NCBI GenBank assembly: GCA_038496445.1
Contig: JALMLS010000070.1
Span: 1-64,000 of the forward strand
DNA from: Trichosphaerium sp. ATCC 40318
Lineage: Eukaryota > Discosea > Flabellinia > Trichosidae
Direction: 5' to 3'
DNA length: 64,000 bases
Both the position numbers and the translations under genes were made by a program. The notes under the pieces are model-generated. The model was given only the letters and a program-made list of their open reading frames with translations, was not told the origin of the DNA and ran no database searches. This document shows positions 1-10,944 of the stretch, piece after piece; within the stretch, counting starts at the first letter, position 1, and each line of letters starts with the position of its first letter.

Positions 1-2
1 TG

Positions 3-755
3 TTGGAATGGAGAGATAAGTTTTGGAAACTTCAAGGTTCTGATAGTAAGCGTAAAGCTGTATCAAAAGCACCTAGTAGAGGACTATCTCCAAGGGTAAA
101 TTATACAACACCAACAGCAAAACCTATCTTACTAGCTCCTGTTGATTCTCTTTCGCAACCACTTCAAAAGAACATTGTTATAAAGCAAACAAAAAAGAAA
201 CAATGGAAACAAGATACAAAAGAAGAACGTGCAGCTAAAGCTGCACGTATAGCCAAAGCAGAAGAAGCACTAAGACTTGCTGAGAAGGAGAAACAAGAAA
301 TAGAAAAGTTAGAAAAGTTAACAATAGAGAACGATAAACAAGCTGCTGAGCATAAAGCAACTTTAGTTGAACATGAAAAGAAACTTGCAGAACATGAAGA
401 GACAGTTGCCGAACATGAAAAATTAGTTGCCGAGTCTGTACAAAAGAGGCTAGAAGCTGAGGCTGAACAAGAAAAGTCTCTGAGTAAAGCATATGAAGCA
501 GCACATGCTTGGAGGACTAAATATGAACAGCTAGAAGAAACAACAGAAAAGTTGAGAGAAGTCAATCAAAAGTTGATGGACATGTCTCATAATCCGAAAG
601 CAGGTAGTATTATGGAAGCTGAACTTGCTTCTGAATGGAAAGAAAAGTATGAGAAGCTTTTAGCTGTTACAAAATCAAAACCAGCTGGAATGGCTGGTTT
701 TGTTAGTGGATATATTGAAGCTTTTGTTTGTAATATGAAATGTTCACTTACTTAA
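3..755 (+). CDS. Coiled-coil protein, C-terminal part
   Basis: The frame is open from the window edge to a TAA stop, so this is probably the 3' part of a longer gene; the first in-frame codon is TTG and no ATG start is visible. The first 70 residues are basic and Ser/Pro-rich. Residues about 70-190 are a long Glu/Lys/Ala heptad-like coiled coil with a short repeat of the type AEHEKxLAEHEE. The last 30 residues lose this pattern, and a GTTAGT inside them could be a splice donor that changes the true end. No catalytic motif is seen. A scaffold or cytoskeletal role is possible but unsupported. Confidence 0.6.
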   Translation: MEWRDKFWKLQGSDSKRKAVSKAPSRGLSPRVNYTTPTAKPILLAPVDSLSQPLQKNIVIKQTKKKQWKQDTKEERAAKAARIAKAEEALRLAEKEKQEIEKLEKLTIENDKQAAEHKATLVEHEKKLAEHEETVAEHEKLVAESVQKRLEAEAEQEKSLSKAYEAAHAWRTKYEQLEETTEKLREVNQKLMDMSHNPKAGSIMEAELASEWKEKYEKLLAVTKSKPAGMAGFVSGYIEAFVCNMKCSLT

Positions 756-1145
756 ACCAAAACCCAAAAAAAAAATAGAAACCAAGTGCTTGTGATTGTA
801 CATTATTAAAAAAAAATAAAGCCAATAATTATATATACACTACTGAACAATGCGTTATGTTTATTGAGTAAAGGAAGAAGAAGAAGGCAGCAATGAAGGT
901 GATATTTTAGAAATGTGCTTGTTGAGTCTTTGTTAACATAAGTCCATATTATCCTGTAGTTGCTCTTTCTGTTATGATGCTAATATAAAGCAAAGCGTGG
1001 TTTTATTGAGGTTTGGACAATTACAAAAGGTACAAGTAGATAACAAATATTGTGGTCGATAGTGTTCAGCGAAAGGTCCAAGGATATCTTCAGTGAATAT
1101 TAAGTACGTAACTTAACACTTTCTTATTTCATAAGTAAAAGTCTT

Positions 1146-1769
1146 CTAATGCGGAGCGTTCATAGCCATATGCCTTACCTTATCCCATTCAGATAGGAAT
1201 TTTTTTGGGCAAGGTGTTCTCTTGAATTTTGTTTTCTGTTGTAGCTCATGTCGGTACATACGAATACCGAACATTGTATCTGTAGTAGTGTACAAACATC
1301 CATGAGCATATACCATTTGATCAAAACCACCACGTATCCATAGCTTTTTATAAAAGCGACAAAACTTGGTTACTACTAAAACATAACACCATTTACCCAT
1401 TGAAAAGAAAATAAGACCACACTCGCCAGCACATGCTGAATCTAACTTTGAACCAGTAGGAGCTGTGAAGAATATTTCGTTTGTCGTATCATCAATGATA
1501 TTCTGTCCTTCAATGTGGACAGAAGTCCATGCTGGAGGGACAACTTGAGCTGTTATTTTTAAAATCTTTGATTTGTTTTTGATAGTTGTGGTGTGACATT
1601 TGATTGTGTTGTTGAAAATACTATCATAGACAGTGAACTTAGTTGAAGTTAGAAATGGATATAAGTATATCATGCTTACTATGGCACGAAAACGTATTTT
1701 AATATCGCAAGAAGCCATCTGTAGCGCTTTGTCTATCATTTCTGGCGGTAAATCAAGAAGACAGGCCAT
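1146..1769 (-). CDS. F-box-like hypothetical protein
   Basis: Single open frame of 207 residues from the first ATG; it stays open a further 45 nt upstream to a TTG. The N-terminus reads MACLLDLPPEMIDKAL, which fits the start of an F-box helix (LPPE-hydrophobic-hydrophobic). After that, the protein has no LRR, WD or Kelch repeats. The middle is beta-rich, with several aromatic/Cys clusters (for example CGLIFFSMGKWCYVLV). F-box proteins normally dock on Skp1 in SCF ubiquitin ligases. Here that is only inferred from the short N-terminal motif. Other F-box-like N-termini occur at 55.9, 57.3 and 61.1 kb. Confidence 0.5.
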   Translation of the reverse strand: MACLLDLPPEMIDKALQMASCDIKIRFRAIVSMIYLYPFLTSTKFTVYDSIFNNTIKCHTTTIKNKSKILKITAQVVPPAWTSVHIEGQNIIDDTTNEIFFTAPTGSKLDSACAGECGLIFFSMGKWCYVLVVTKFCRFYKKLWIRGGFDQMVYAHGCLYTTTDTMFGIRMYRHELQQKTKFKRTPCPKKFLSEWDKVRHMAMNAPH

Positions 1770-2348
1770 TGATAATTCTTGCGTATGATTGGGTGTTAGT
1801 GTGGTTATGATCAAAAGGTATTTATAAATCTAATAAAAGAAGATTTATGGTAAACTTATCATAAATTCGAAGCGGTTTTGACTTACGGTTCAATAAATAC
1901 CTTTCTTCATGTTGGCGTAACGACTACCGCGGGAAAATGTAGTGTTATTATCACTTACAAAATCTAGTCAGCCATACACTGAATAAATGCACTTGAAACC
2001 AAATGAACTAAAGAACCATCACTACTCATAGTTTTGATTTACATTGTAACAATTGTGACGTTTGAACCTGTGTTTGATGTATTCGATATGAGTGCTACTT
2101 CTGGACTATTTACAAAGTTTAAAAAAAGATCTCCATCTTTAGAAACTACATCGTAGATGCAAGAAGATCATTAATGGAGGAACTAGATTTGTGAGTTTGA
2201 CAGCAATATGAAAAACTTATCTAGGTTTTTAAAGAATAGATTTCAAGGAAGTTCTTCACTACAATGCTACTAATAGATTAGTTTATGTAATCCAACCAGG
2301 TAAAAACTAGGTTAACAGAGCGTTAATAAAGCTATACATTTTTTTATT
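1770..2348. other. Intergenic stretch, no gene seen
   Basis: No frame longer than about 40 codons with coding character and no recognisable RNA gene. It lies between two genes on the minus strand and would contain the upstream region of the F-box-like gene. Confidence 0.5.
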
Positions 2349-2834
2349 TTACAAGTACTCTTCTCTGAAGTCAAATTCTTCGCTACTACTTGACATGTGT
2401 ACATTGTCTGTTATCTTCTTTCTTGCTATCAATCTTTTGAGGTCTTCATTGCTCACATCACAATCTGGAGCATATACCATCTTGACACGAAGTGCTTCAT
2501 TGCCACGTTTATACTTGTTCCGAAGAGGAATATCAAAAGTTCCTGCGAACACACTGTTCATATCTCCAAACTCATCCAAGTGTATCACAGCCTTACCAAT
2601 AGTTTTCTTAACACCAGAAAGTCGCTTTTTTAATTTAAAATCAACAAACATGAGCTCCGTAGTACTAGAAACAACTTTGATTGGACTTGGCATTTGCTTT
2701 GCTGATGTGTTCAGCACACGTTTTTTACGACGCCTGGTATCAGCAGAGGACCGTAGTTTTACTTCCAAGATACAATCAGGAGCTGTGTTTGTGTCTTCGA
2801 CGCTAATACTTAGTGCGCCCTCTAGTATAGCCAT
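2349..2834 (-). CDS. Small C2-like domain protein
   Basis: About 161 residues from the first ATG. The order of elements resembles a C2 beta-sandwich: a first strand ALSISVEDT, then CILEVKL, a basic loop (RRRKKR), a central strand MFVDFKL, then the helix/strand IGKAVIHLDEF and a last strand ALRVKMVYAPD. The acidic Ca2+-binding loops of classical C2 domains are not obvious, so lipid or Ca2+ binding cannot be claimed. The C-terminus is an acidic Ser-rich tail (SSSSEEFDFREEYL). The frame continues upstream without an ATG for 21 codons, so an upstream exon is possible. Confidence 0.5.
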   Translation of the reverse strand: MAILEGALSISVEDTNTAPDCILEVKLRSSADTRRRKKRVLNTSAKQMPSPIKVVSSTTELMFVDFKLKKRLSGVKKTIGKAVIHLDEFGDMNSVFAGTFDIPLRNKYKRGNEALRVKMVYAPDCDVSNEDLKRLIARKKITDNVHMSSSSEEFDFREEYL

Positions 2835-3870
2835 GTTTTGAGTCTTCCTTTGCGCGCTGTCCACAAGATCTCGAAGCACTACATGCTGTTGGTACAATAC
2901 TTAATTTTTTTGCCTGCTAACGTACGTTCCCTTCTTGCCATTTTATAATCACGTGGTTGTGGTGCGATGCTCCCTTTATTTATCTGGTCTGAAATTTATG
3001 CACAACAGTATTGTTGTAGTTTTGTAAAAGCGTTTGTGATCGCAGTCAAACTTGTTGTTATAGAACCTGGCATGTAGATAATACGTAACCACGTGACAAT
3101 TTGGTAAAATACTACAAGTTTAAAACTCACGTGCGTACTTAATACTACGACCCGGTAGGTACTGCAAGTGCGCTTATATGGATTATCACAGACAGAAAAC
3201 CCGAACAGTAATTAATTAATTACTGTTAGGAATGTGCTACAATAAAACTACAAATAGTTTCGCTACCAGATTGTTCCAAATTACCATGTTTTACCTGGAT
3301 CATACGAATTGTACTGGCTTTGTGATCATACCTTAGAAATTTCGTTGAAGTCAACCTTTAAGAAACCTGTTGAAAAGTTAACATGTTTATTACAATGTTG
3401 TCAACATGCAAATTTAGTCCACTCATAACTTGAACTACTTTTTATTCCTGCATGTAGTTTCTCATGGCAATAAACTTTGTAAATACATCTGAAGTAAGGT
3501 ATGAACAATATTCACTTCCAAACATTTATCTGTTTGCATAGACAAGACCATCTCCATAAAAAGTCGCCGAGGTTGTTTTTTTTTGGCAGAAAAAAATGCC
3601 GTTTCGTGATGTTGTTTCGTTTACACGTGATAAGCATAGCGTACAAGTTTATAATTTGCCATATTCTTAGGCACCTTGTCGCTGTCAAGTTATAATCTCT
3701 GAATCTGATAATATAGTGACCACACTGACGTCCTTCTTACAATACACGTAAGAAAGCTGTAATTAGCGTTAACACTATGACTATCAGAATGAATACAGAG
3801 GCTGATAAAGAGTAAAGTATTGGGGACGTAAAAAGTAACTAATTCTTCTCAATCAGGCGAAATTTATTTG
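2835..3870. other. Intergenic, no supported gene
   Basis: AT-rich sequence without a convincing long frame. It carries four CACGTG hexamers (near 2952, 3090, 3128 and 3624), a local cluster well above chance. Confidence 0.5.
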
Positions 3871-3890
3871 TAGCAAAAGATTGTATAGAA

Positions 3891-4064
3891 ATGAAAAGTA
3901 TGCTTGAAGAATCCACCAGGCATAAATATGCGAGTAAATTCACCAACGAGAATTCAATGATAATACCAACAGTACAACAACACGCAACAGCTTACAAGTG
4001 TCTTGCTTTTAAAGACCGAAGTGCTAACATGAAAAAGACGTGGTTTAGCTGGCATAGTTTATAA
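3891..4064 (+). CDS. Possible small exon or short ORF
   Basis: A 57-residue frame from ATG to TAA with protein-like composition. It is preceded by a plausible acceptor (TTTATTTGTAG, ending at 3873) through which the frame stays open. Residues such as MKSMLEESTRHKYASKF look coding, but there is no homologue I recognise and no second exon I could join. It may be the last exon of an unseen gene or a relic. Confidence 0.25.
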   Translation: MKSMLEESTRHKYASKFTNENSMIIPTVQQHATAYKCLAFKDRSANMKKTWFSWHSL

Positions 4065-4260
4065 CGTACCCTCAAAGGACTTGGTATCTTTTTAAAGTTA
4101 ATTTGGCAAAACGCAGCAATCTGAGGCATGCACTTGTTAGAGGTCTTCAGTTTTTCAGAAGATAGATATGTTTCAGAAAATGTGGTATGTACCGAAAATA
4201 AATAAGTTAGACTCCACTGGCTTTGTTTTAACCAACTTTAAATATTAAGTATATTTATTA

Positions 4261-5128
4261 TTACAATGAGCAAGCCCATGCTACAGCGTCAACATTTACA
4301 GCAAAGTCAAAAGAATTAAGCTCTATGTGTGACACCTCATCGGTACATTCCCATTTCCACGCAACACAATGTCTTTCGTTTAGTACACGGCGTACTTCTT
4401 GGTTTACTTCCCACCAACGCGATTTTTCAGATTCTTTTAATGTAAAACGCCATGAAAGGCCTTTCTTGCGCGTATCAAGCATGTTAACCCACCTAGAAAG
4501 CAAAAGTAAGCACATCAACATTCTTTTTTTGGTTCAGAGTCTAAACAGACGAAAAGTCGATCTTTTTTTTTTAATGTATAACATACCTAGACATTGACCT
4601 ATACGTGCTGTAATCGTTTATTGGTCTCTTAGTTTTCTCAGAGCAGAATATAGCTACTGAAAGCATGAATGAGTCATGGTTACTACCAAGCGTAAGTATA
4701 ACACGTGTAACAATCAAGGTAAAAAACAAACAACCCTCTAATTTTTTAGCACGCACATAACTTTATAAAAACTTCCTTCCTGATCATCCGCAGGTATAAC
4801 ACCTAGCTTTAGAGATATTGTCATAGCCAAGGCATATAATACAGGTCTTGTTGATTTACCGAAGACTTTCTGTAACATAGGGTCATAGTCTAAAGAGAAG
4901 AGCGAGAATGGATCCTTTATGAAAAAATTAGAACAAAAAAATTGCCTGTAAATAAAATGGTTTCTATTATTTTTCTGCTCTTTGTAAACATCGTACCGCG
5001 CTCTCATTACTTCTTTGTCCATTGTCGTCTTTGTTACCATTCAGAGCGAAGCTCACTTCTTTGTAACTGGGTACGCCAATGTTATTATTGTTTAGGACTG
5101 TACAAAACTTTGGGGTGACTGGTATCAT
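4261..5128 (-). CDS. Unrecognised four-exon protein, copy A of an inverted pair
   Basis: Minus-strand gene with four exons that align one by one with the plus-strand gene at 50222-51175. Exon 1 starts at the ATG at 5128 (MIPVTPKFCTVL). Exon 2 carries FGKSTRPVLYALAMT and LKLGVIPAD. Exon 3 carries NHDSFMLS and YSTYRSMSR. Exon 4 carries WVNMLDTRKKG, SWRFTLKES, RWWEVNQEV and ends NSFDFAVNVDAVAWACSL. Introns are short, with GTAC or GTAAG-type donors. The best conserved parts are the RPVLYAL helix and the C-terminal WACxL tail. I know no family with these signatures. The paired conservation across all exons argues that both copies are or were functional. Confidence 0.7.
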
Positions 5129-5425
5129 GTGATCAATGCAGATTTTCTTAGTGAACTCTTTGCTGTTGGCGAAACTGATAGAATTGCCTGTGAAATGATT
5201 GCGCAATGTGAACTTGAACTGAGCGCATCATGAATTAGTTTGACATGACGCGTCATCGTCATGTGAATTTAAGACGTTATCACGTGCCTAAGCCTTTTTT
5301 TGTACACGGTGAGCGGTTTGTTTTATTTTTGTTTTCACCTCTTTTCGTGGTGCGAAGGAGGTTCCGTGGAGGTTAATACTCGTATGTGGGCGAACTAGAA
5401 GTGGTTTTAGCAAAAAGTTGTTCTT

Positions 5426-5990
5426 TTAATTTCCTTCTTTATAATAATACGTGCCGTAGTAAGCAGCAAAGTTTGGGTATTGATTTATCCGGTTGCTACT
5501 AGTAGAGGTAATAGAAACAAGAAAGGCAATGTAGATCCATGTTGTGAGTGTATGAGCCGCGTTGGTGGGAAGTAAACCACGAGCGAAAAGTAAAACTACT
5601 TGCGCTAGTATTGCAAGGATTTAATCATACAAAGCGCCTGACTGGAGAATCACCTTGCTTCCCTGTAGTAGAACATTAGAAAGGGCGCGTCGCAAACCCT
5701 AAAGTTGCTACTATACCTTGTTGCAATACCTGTGAGGAGGGAGAGTAACGGTGGCAATATTGATATTTAGCTAAGAATTTGATGTCAAAGCAGATCCAAA
5801 TTGTCAACACTCGTCAGTCGCGGTCTACTAACCGTGCGGTCCACCAACCGTACGGCGCTTTGAATAGCTCTTGTACCAAGGAGTACCGAATAAGCTTCAA
5901 TAACAACAAACGCAGGTATGGTAGTGACTGTAGTGTTTAGTGCTAGGTGGCTAATGAGTGCTACCCGCTTTTGTTTCGGTAACACTAAGC
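5426..5990 (-). CDS. Tentative multi-exon membrane protein
   Basis: The 3' exon (5604 down to a TAA at 5426-5428) follows a CTAG acceptor and encodes about 59 residues with a hydrophobic segment (QVVLLFARGLL, then TTWIYIAFLVSI) and the tail NFAAYYGTYYYKEGN. Upstream on the same strand, 5985-5850 is open and hydrophobic (IPAFVVIEAYSVLLG) and ends at a GTACGG donor. Reading phases between the pieces could not be fully reconciled, so either an exon is missing or the gene is decaying. Not a family I recognise. Confidence 0.3.
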
Positions 5991-6432
5991 TATTTGCTTC
6001 ATGGTTTCACTAGCACAGGTCTTTCTACGCGTCATGTGCCAACATTACAAGTACCGGTTGAAAAGGATTGTTTATAATCACGTGATGTTGAATAGTTTTT
6101 TTTAGAATTATTTTAATGTCACTTGTTAAGTTTTGGCTGATATTAGGCCTAAGGAGTTTAATAAGAGATGATGTATACTACGGGATTTGTCTGCGGACAC
6201 TTATCGAAACGTTTTTTTATAAAAACTCCGTTACAAGTACCGAAAACGCGTCTGCCAAATCATCGGCTTGTAAGCTTGAATATTCAACAAGAACGCCATT
6301 GTAATGGTTGTAGAACACAACCTAGAACAATTTGGGACTATGTTAGCTACACAGACTGCCTGTTTTTGGGAATCACTCCATTCTTGTGTTGACGGAAAAT
6401 ATTACTTTATTTAGTGCACAACACAGACGTAC

Positions 6433-6564
6433 AAAATAAACTCCTCGCCATTTGATTACAGCATAAGTAGCAAGGTGTATAAACAGAGCCACATCATCAA
6501 TATTATACTTATATTGTCTACTGGCTACCAAACAGTCATTTCCATCATTCCAAAAATAGTTTTT
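6433..6564 (-). CDS. Possible orphan exon
   Basis: A 44-codon open stretch (includes KNYFWNDGNDCLVASRQ and IHLATYAVIKWRG) that ends exactly at a GTACGT donor. An in-frame TAA lies just upstream with no nearby AG acceptor, so this may be a broken exon. It lies downstream, on the same strand, of the P450 relic at 6.9-7.2 kb, but its sequence does not look like P450. Confidence 0.2.
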
Positions 6565-6930
6565 TTACATGTATTCTCCATCTGCACCTATAGTCTTCTA
6601 AAGCTACAGACAAAAATTTAGGAGCTAAGGCCTAGTGGCCACAATTACGTTTACGTTAGAACATCTAGGTTTCTTGAATATAATTGTCTCCGCCTTAACG
6701 AAATGGATCCATATTATGCAATGTTCAGTATTATTTCAGTTTGGAAGCTAGCTTCCAATTCATTTACAGAATAAACTTATGTACACCTTCTATTAACGCA
6801 TTTATTGATTGTTTCGAATGTTACTGTAAGGTCTGGGTTTGGTTCAGTAAGAAATTTACTGAAGGTAGAACGGAAACCTGATGGATCTTCATTCTGGTCT
6901 ACTACAAGAAACGTAAGGCAACAAAACTAA

Positions 6931-7238
6931 CAGTATACCAAGTTTAAATTTAATACTTCCTGGTGGCTTTGTGATTGTAAAGCGTCTCACAATACTAATC
7001 ATTGTAACGAATTCTGTTGTTGCAAGGTTCTGACCAATAGCAGTTTCTTGGACCACTGAATGGAACCAAGAAAAAGAGCTTGCACCTGTTGTAGTAAATC
7101 TATCTGGATTGAAGGTATTTGAGTATTGCCTGTGAGTTAACAGTAACTAAACCTCAAACAATATACCGCATACCATAATTCTGGGTCACGCATAACAAAG
7201 AATTTTGTCAGAAGGACATTTTGGCCTGCCTTTAGATT
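6931..7238 (-). pseudogene. Cytochrome P450 C-terminal relic
   Basis: Minus-strand translation gives, in order, parts of a P450 C-terminus: LKAGQNVLLTKFFVMRDPELW (20 residues shown in pieces: LKAGQNV, VMRDPELW), an intron with a GTATGC donor and ACAG acceptor, then NTFNPDRF, then the heme-loop region. The heme loop VPFSGPRNC is present but in another frame from both its flanks; after it, IGQNLATTEFVTMISIVRR returns to the original frame. In the frame of the flanks the heme-ligand cysteine is lost. No N-terminal half, I-helix or ExxR K-helix is found upstream, so it is a fragment. P450s are heme monooxygenases; this copy cannot encode an active one. Confidence 0.75.
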
Positions 7239-7250
7239 AGTATTTATAAA

Positions 7251-7300
7251 ATGGTTTGAAGGATCAAGGTGGGTCCTCTAAAGTGTAGCTGTACGTCATT
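7251..7300 (+). repeat. Diverged copy of an exon of the surface-protein gene
   Basis: This stretch matches 10345-10394 inside the surface-protein gene: the first 17 bases (ATGGTTTGAAGGATCAA) are identical and the rest is clearly similar. Here the frame is destroyed. It abuts the P450 relic, so two unrelated gene fragments sit side by side. Confidence 0.6.
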
Positions 7301-7569
7301 GATAGCTCTTGTTTTTAAATACGAACCAGGAAATTATTCGAAGGACAAAGACATCAAGTGCAAAAAAAGAAAGGCTTACTCAATACCTTGGAACGTCTGG
7401 TTAGACAACTGACACTAGTTGCAAAGGTACTTTGACTCCAGCTTGACAACACAATAGACAGTTGTTAAGCTCGCTCACTAAACTCAGTGTACCCGAAATA
7501 ACATCTTGAAATTATGGGTTTAAGTTAACCAGCAAAAGTGGATCCATCTTTCCTAAATCAAACATAAAC

Positions 7570-10565
7570 ATGTTACAACGTCACACAGTGTTTCTATTTC
7601 TCGCTATTACACTTACGAATGTACGGTTTTGCTCTTTCCCAAAAACTTTCGCACTACAGGTTAAACAATTCTCCTACACGGTTAAAATCAAGCCTATTAT
7701 TACAACATAACGCTTGAAAACACGTGTTTACTAATGTCACAAGAAAATTACAAGTTTGGTGGGTTTTTTTTTGAAGACCTTAGCGCTGTAAGCGCATCAA
7801 GCAAAGCTAAAACGCATGAATTTGAGAAACACTAAGTAATGTCCCACCCAATTTTTAATTTATATTTATTAGGTGATTGTAGCGCAGCCCACAGCGCCTT
7901 CAGGTACCATAAAAACGCGGAACGAGAGCAAAAATTTATTTAATTTTTTGTCACAGCGCCTCTCGCTCCTGTTTCGCCAACACAAACGCCTACCGCTCCT
8001 GTTTCACCAACACCAACGCCTACCGCTCCTGTCTCGCCAACACAAGCGCCTACCGCTCCTGTCTCGCCAACACAAACGCCTACCGCTCCTGTATCACCAA
8101 CATCAGAGCCCACTACTGTTACACCAACACAAATGCCAACTGCTCCTACAATGGCTCCCGTTTCACCTACACCCGCACCTACTGTTGTGCCTACGCCGCC
8201 TGTTTCACCTACAGTAGCTCCTGTCGCTCCTACGCCTGCCCCAGTCTCTCCTACAAGTGCACCAACGCCTTCACCTGTAATAAGTTTCACGTGCTACATT
8301 TCACCACAAGGTTTGTCAACTGTACGTATCCGCGATCGTTTTTGTTTTACATACGGCTAACCATTGCATACAATAGAACAATGGAACTAATGAATTCCCA
8401 TTCTTTAACATCAGTGATTGTTTCAACTCTCGACCAAACTCTAGTGTTCTACAAGAAGCAATCGTCATCGCTTCTGGTATGTTTGTCAAATCACGCTTAC
8501 AACACGTGATTTCTTGGTTTTAAGTCAACCTTATAAAACTTTGTAGGTGGCGTGTACAACTACACATCTCAACAAAAGGCTGTCATTTCGCGTCTGAATG
8601 TTACAAGTATCACAATAAAGTCCATAGGACTTAAAAGTGAGTTCCGTGGAGTAGGATTGGTACGAAAAACTTGTTTTAGATAAGAACTTACTCAGCAAAG
8701 GATCTTTGTTTTGATGCTTCTGTTGCACACATTATTGACTCCATTGATGCTTATCCATTTAAAATATGCCCTAATGGGATTGCGAAGCTTGAGGACACTT
8801 TTAAAATTGTCAATAGTGTATTACGTGAAGGTAAGTTGTAATTACAAAAAAACCTAACTAAAAACCATACTTACTCCTTTTATTTAGTTCAAATTGACTT
8901 ACCATTCATCAAGTCGTTCGAAGTAATAGACTCAGAAATAACTGATAAACTATCCCTTGCGAAATTCCTAACACTAGAGATCATAATGGAAAATGTTAAC
9001 ATTACAAATTTTATTCTTTGTGCGCACATTTCGAAATGAGTTCACGTTCACTTTACACCTCTTTTTTTTTTTAATTCTCCTTGAGCTAACGTTTTCTTAA
9101 CTAAAGCTACTCCCACTGGATGTTCTAAGCTAGATTTATATGGTGTCATATCTACAAATGTTGCTTTCAGAACAGACTGTGATCAATGTACATTCTTGTT
9201 TGAAGTTTTGACATGTGATATGTAGCATGTGACTTACTCTTTACTAGCTACTATCAGGTTGAGCTCTTTCACACAATCTAGCCTAGATTTGAGTCGGTCA
9301 ATAAGCGTCTCAATCGATGAGTCATCTTTCAGTAACTACATGGGTGGCTCCGACAATGTAAGTTGAAAAAAATAGAGAAAAAAAGCTTTTTCCATGTCGT
9401 TGTATCTAACCTCCTTTGTTTGAAGCCTGTTTTGGTTTTAGCAAGTGCCATACCAGAGAATTACACCATTTCAATCATAAACTCAATCTTTGCTGATAAC
9501 GGGTACATTCAGAAACATGCCCTTTTTGTGAAAATGCCGAAAACACGTGTTTCCAAGTTCATTTAACGTTTGTCTTGTATTAATGCTGTAACGTTCACAG
9601 GGTGGATTTCGAGGAACCAGTATATTCTTCATATTATTCTACCATATTGTTTGGCAATGCTTTTTTCGATTCAGCAAACAATGCATCAATTGTTATTTCT
9701 GGATGTACTTTCATAAACAACACTGCAATTTTAAAGAACACAACTATATTTGCTCCTCCTTTCGGAAGAGGTTCCAAAAAAAGACTTGATTGGCCTAACA
9801 ACAGCACACTTGACTTTAATACTGAACCGAAAACTCCAAGTAAGATAACCTCTAGTGGTTCTCTGTTTAACTTATCATTTTTCTTAGCTTGTTTCCCTGG
9901 ATCAGACACTTTATCAAAGAACGACACTTGCGTTCTATGTGACTATGGCCAGTACTCACCAAAAGGCGGTATGTGTCAGCCATGCCCTGCTGGTAATATT
10001 GCGAAACTACAAGGTCAAGATAAATGTGAACCTTGTCGCCCAGGACTATTCCAAAACGAAACGTACAACTGATTTAAACAGTTTTTTGACATTTAACTGA
10101 TTTTGATACCTAGTGGACAAGGTAGATGCAATTCTTGTCCTCGATGGACTATTGCTCCTGGTCTTGGTAGTATAACTTGCACATTATGTGGTCCCGGGAA
10201 TTACACAATAGACAATTTGAAATGCACACCATGCCAAGCAGGTAAAAACTTTTTTTTTGTTAAGTACCACTTGACTTAAAGCAATCTAGGTTCTTACCAA
10301 ACACCTCACGACTCAGATAGTGCCCTTGTATGTACTTCATGCCAATGGTTTGAAGGATCAAAGGAAGGCGCTGTAAAGTGTAATTGTACGCCATTTATTC
10401 TTTTATTTGCACATAAAGTAACTTGGTTTTTTTATAGTTGGCAGCACAGTTATCTATGTTGTTATTGCTGGTGGTATACTTATTGTAGCTGCTGTTATCT
10501 TGATTATTGTATACTGTACTTGCTGCAGAAAGAAAAAACGGCAAGGATACATGCAAGTAGGATAG
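7570..10565 (+). CDS. Surface protein: Pro/Thr repeat, beta-helix, Cys-rich repeats, one TM
   Basis: Multi-exon gene. Exon 1 (ATG at 7570) encodes a signal peptide (MLQRHTVFLFLAITLTN) and ends at GTACGG. Exons 2-3 encode about 100 residues of Pro/Thr repeat (units like TAPVSPTQ), visible as a 30-nt DNA repeat. Later exons are beta-helix-like (NVTSITIKSIG, SISVSIDESSFSNY, ASIVISGCTFINNTA), resembling polymorphic-membrane or pectin-lyase-fold proteins. Near 9.9-10.4 kb come GCC2/GCC3-type Cys modules (CVLCDYGQYSP, CQPCPAGN, CEPCRPG). A TM helix (VVIAGGILIVAAVILIIVY) and the basic tail CCRKKKRQGYMQVG follow. AATAAA lies at 10609, 44 nt after the stop. A type I surface glycoprotein is likely; the ligand is unknown. 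Exons between 8.2 and 9.4 kb are approximate. Confidence 0.75.
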
Positions 10566-10608
10566 ACAAAAGCTCCTTCGGAGAGAGCAGTAGTTAACTG
10601 TAATTATT

Positions 10609-10614
10609 AATAAA
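10609..10614 (+). terminator. Polyadenylation hexamer AATAAA
   Basis: AATAAA 44 nt downstream of the surface-protein stop codon. Confidence 0.4.
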
Positions 10615-10944
10615 GTGATTCATCCCTTCTTTCTTAACATTCCACGGATTAAACTATATGTGTGTGCACTGCTACTATTTGGTCGGGCAGAACACCATCA
10701 AACAACTTTTGTTACCCATACAATTTACCTGCAACAATTCTAAAAAATCTTGTAGAAGTACAAAAAAGAGCCAGTATTACAGGTAGCTGTGGATCTACTA
10801 GTGTACTTAAACTGGTCATGGATAAGGCATGACTTTTTACCAAACGTTCTTATACCTTCGCCAGCCAGAACTACCACAGGGTTCATCTTGGGATATTATT
10901 TAAGGATCACTTCCTGAACTACCTCCAACAGAGGTAGGCACTTT

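Noticed and set aside
164-565. Minus-strand Ser/Cys-rich frame
   Set aside because: Shadow of the coiled-coil gene; composition follows the Glu/Lys codons of the other strand.
3501-3695. Short plus-strand 64-codon frame
   Set aside because: No homology, no splice signals, composition like surrounding non-coding DNA.
7940-8290. Minus-strand 116-codon frame rich in Gly/Val/Thr (TGAVGVCVGET units)
   Set aside because: It is the complement of the plus-strand Pro/Thr repeat, which has a signal-peptide exon and matching splice sites.
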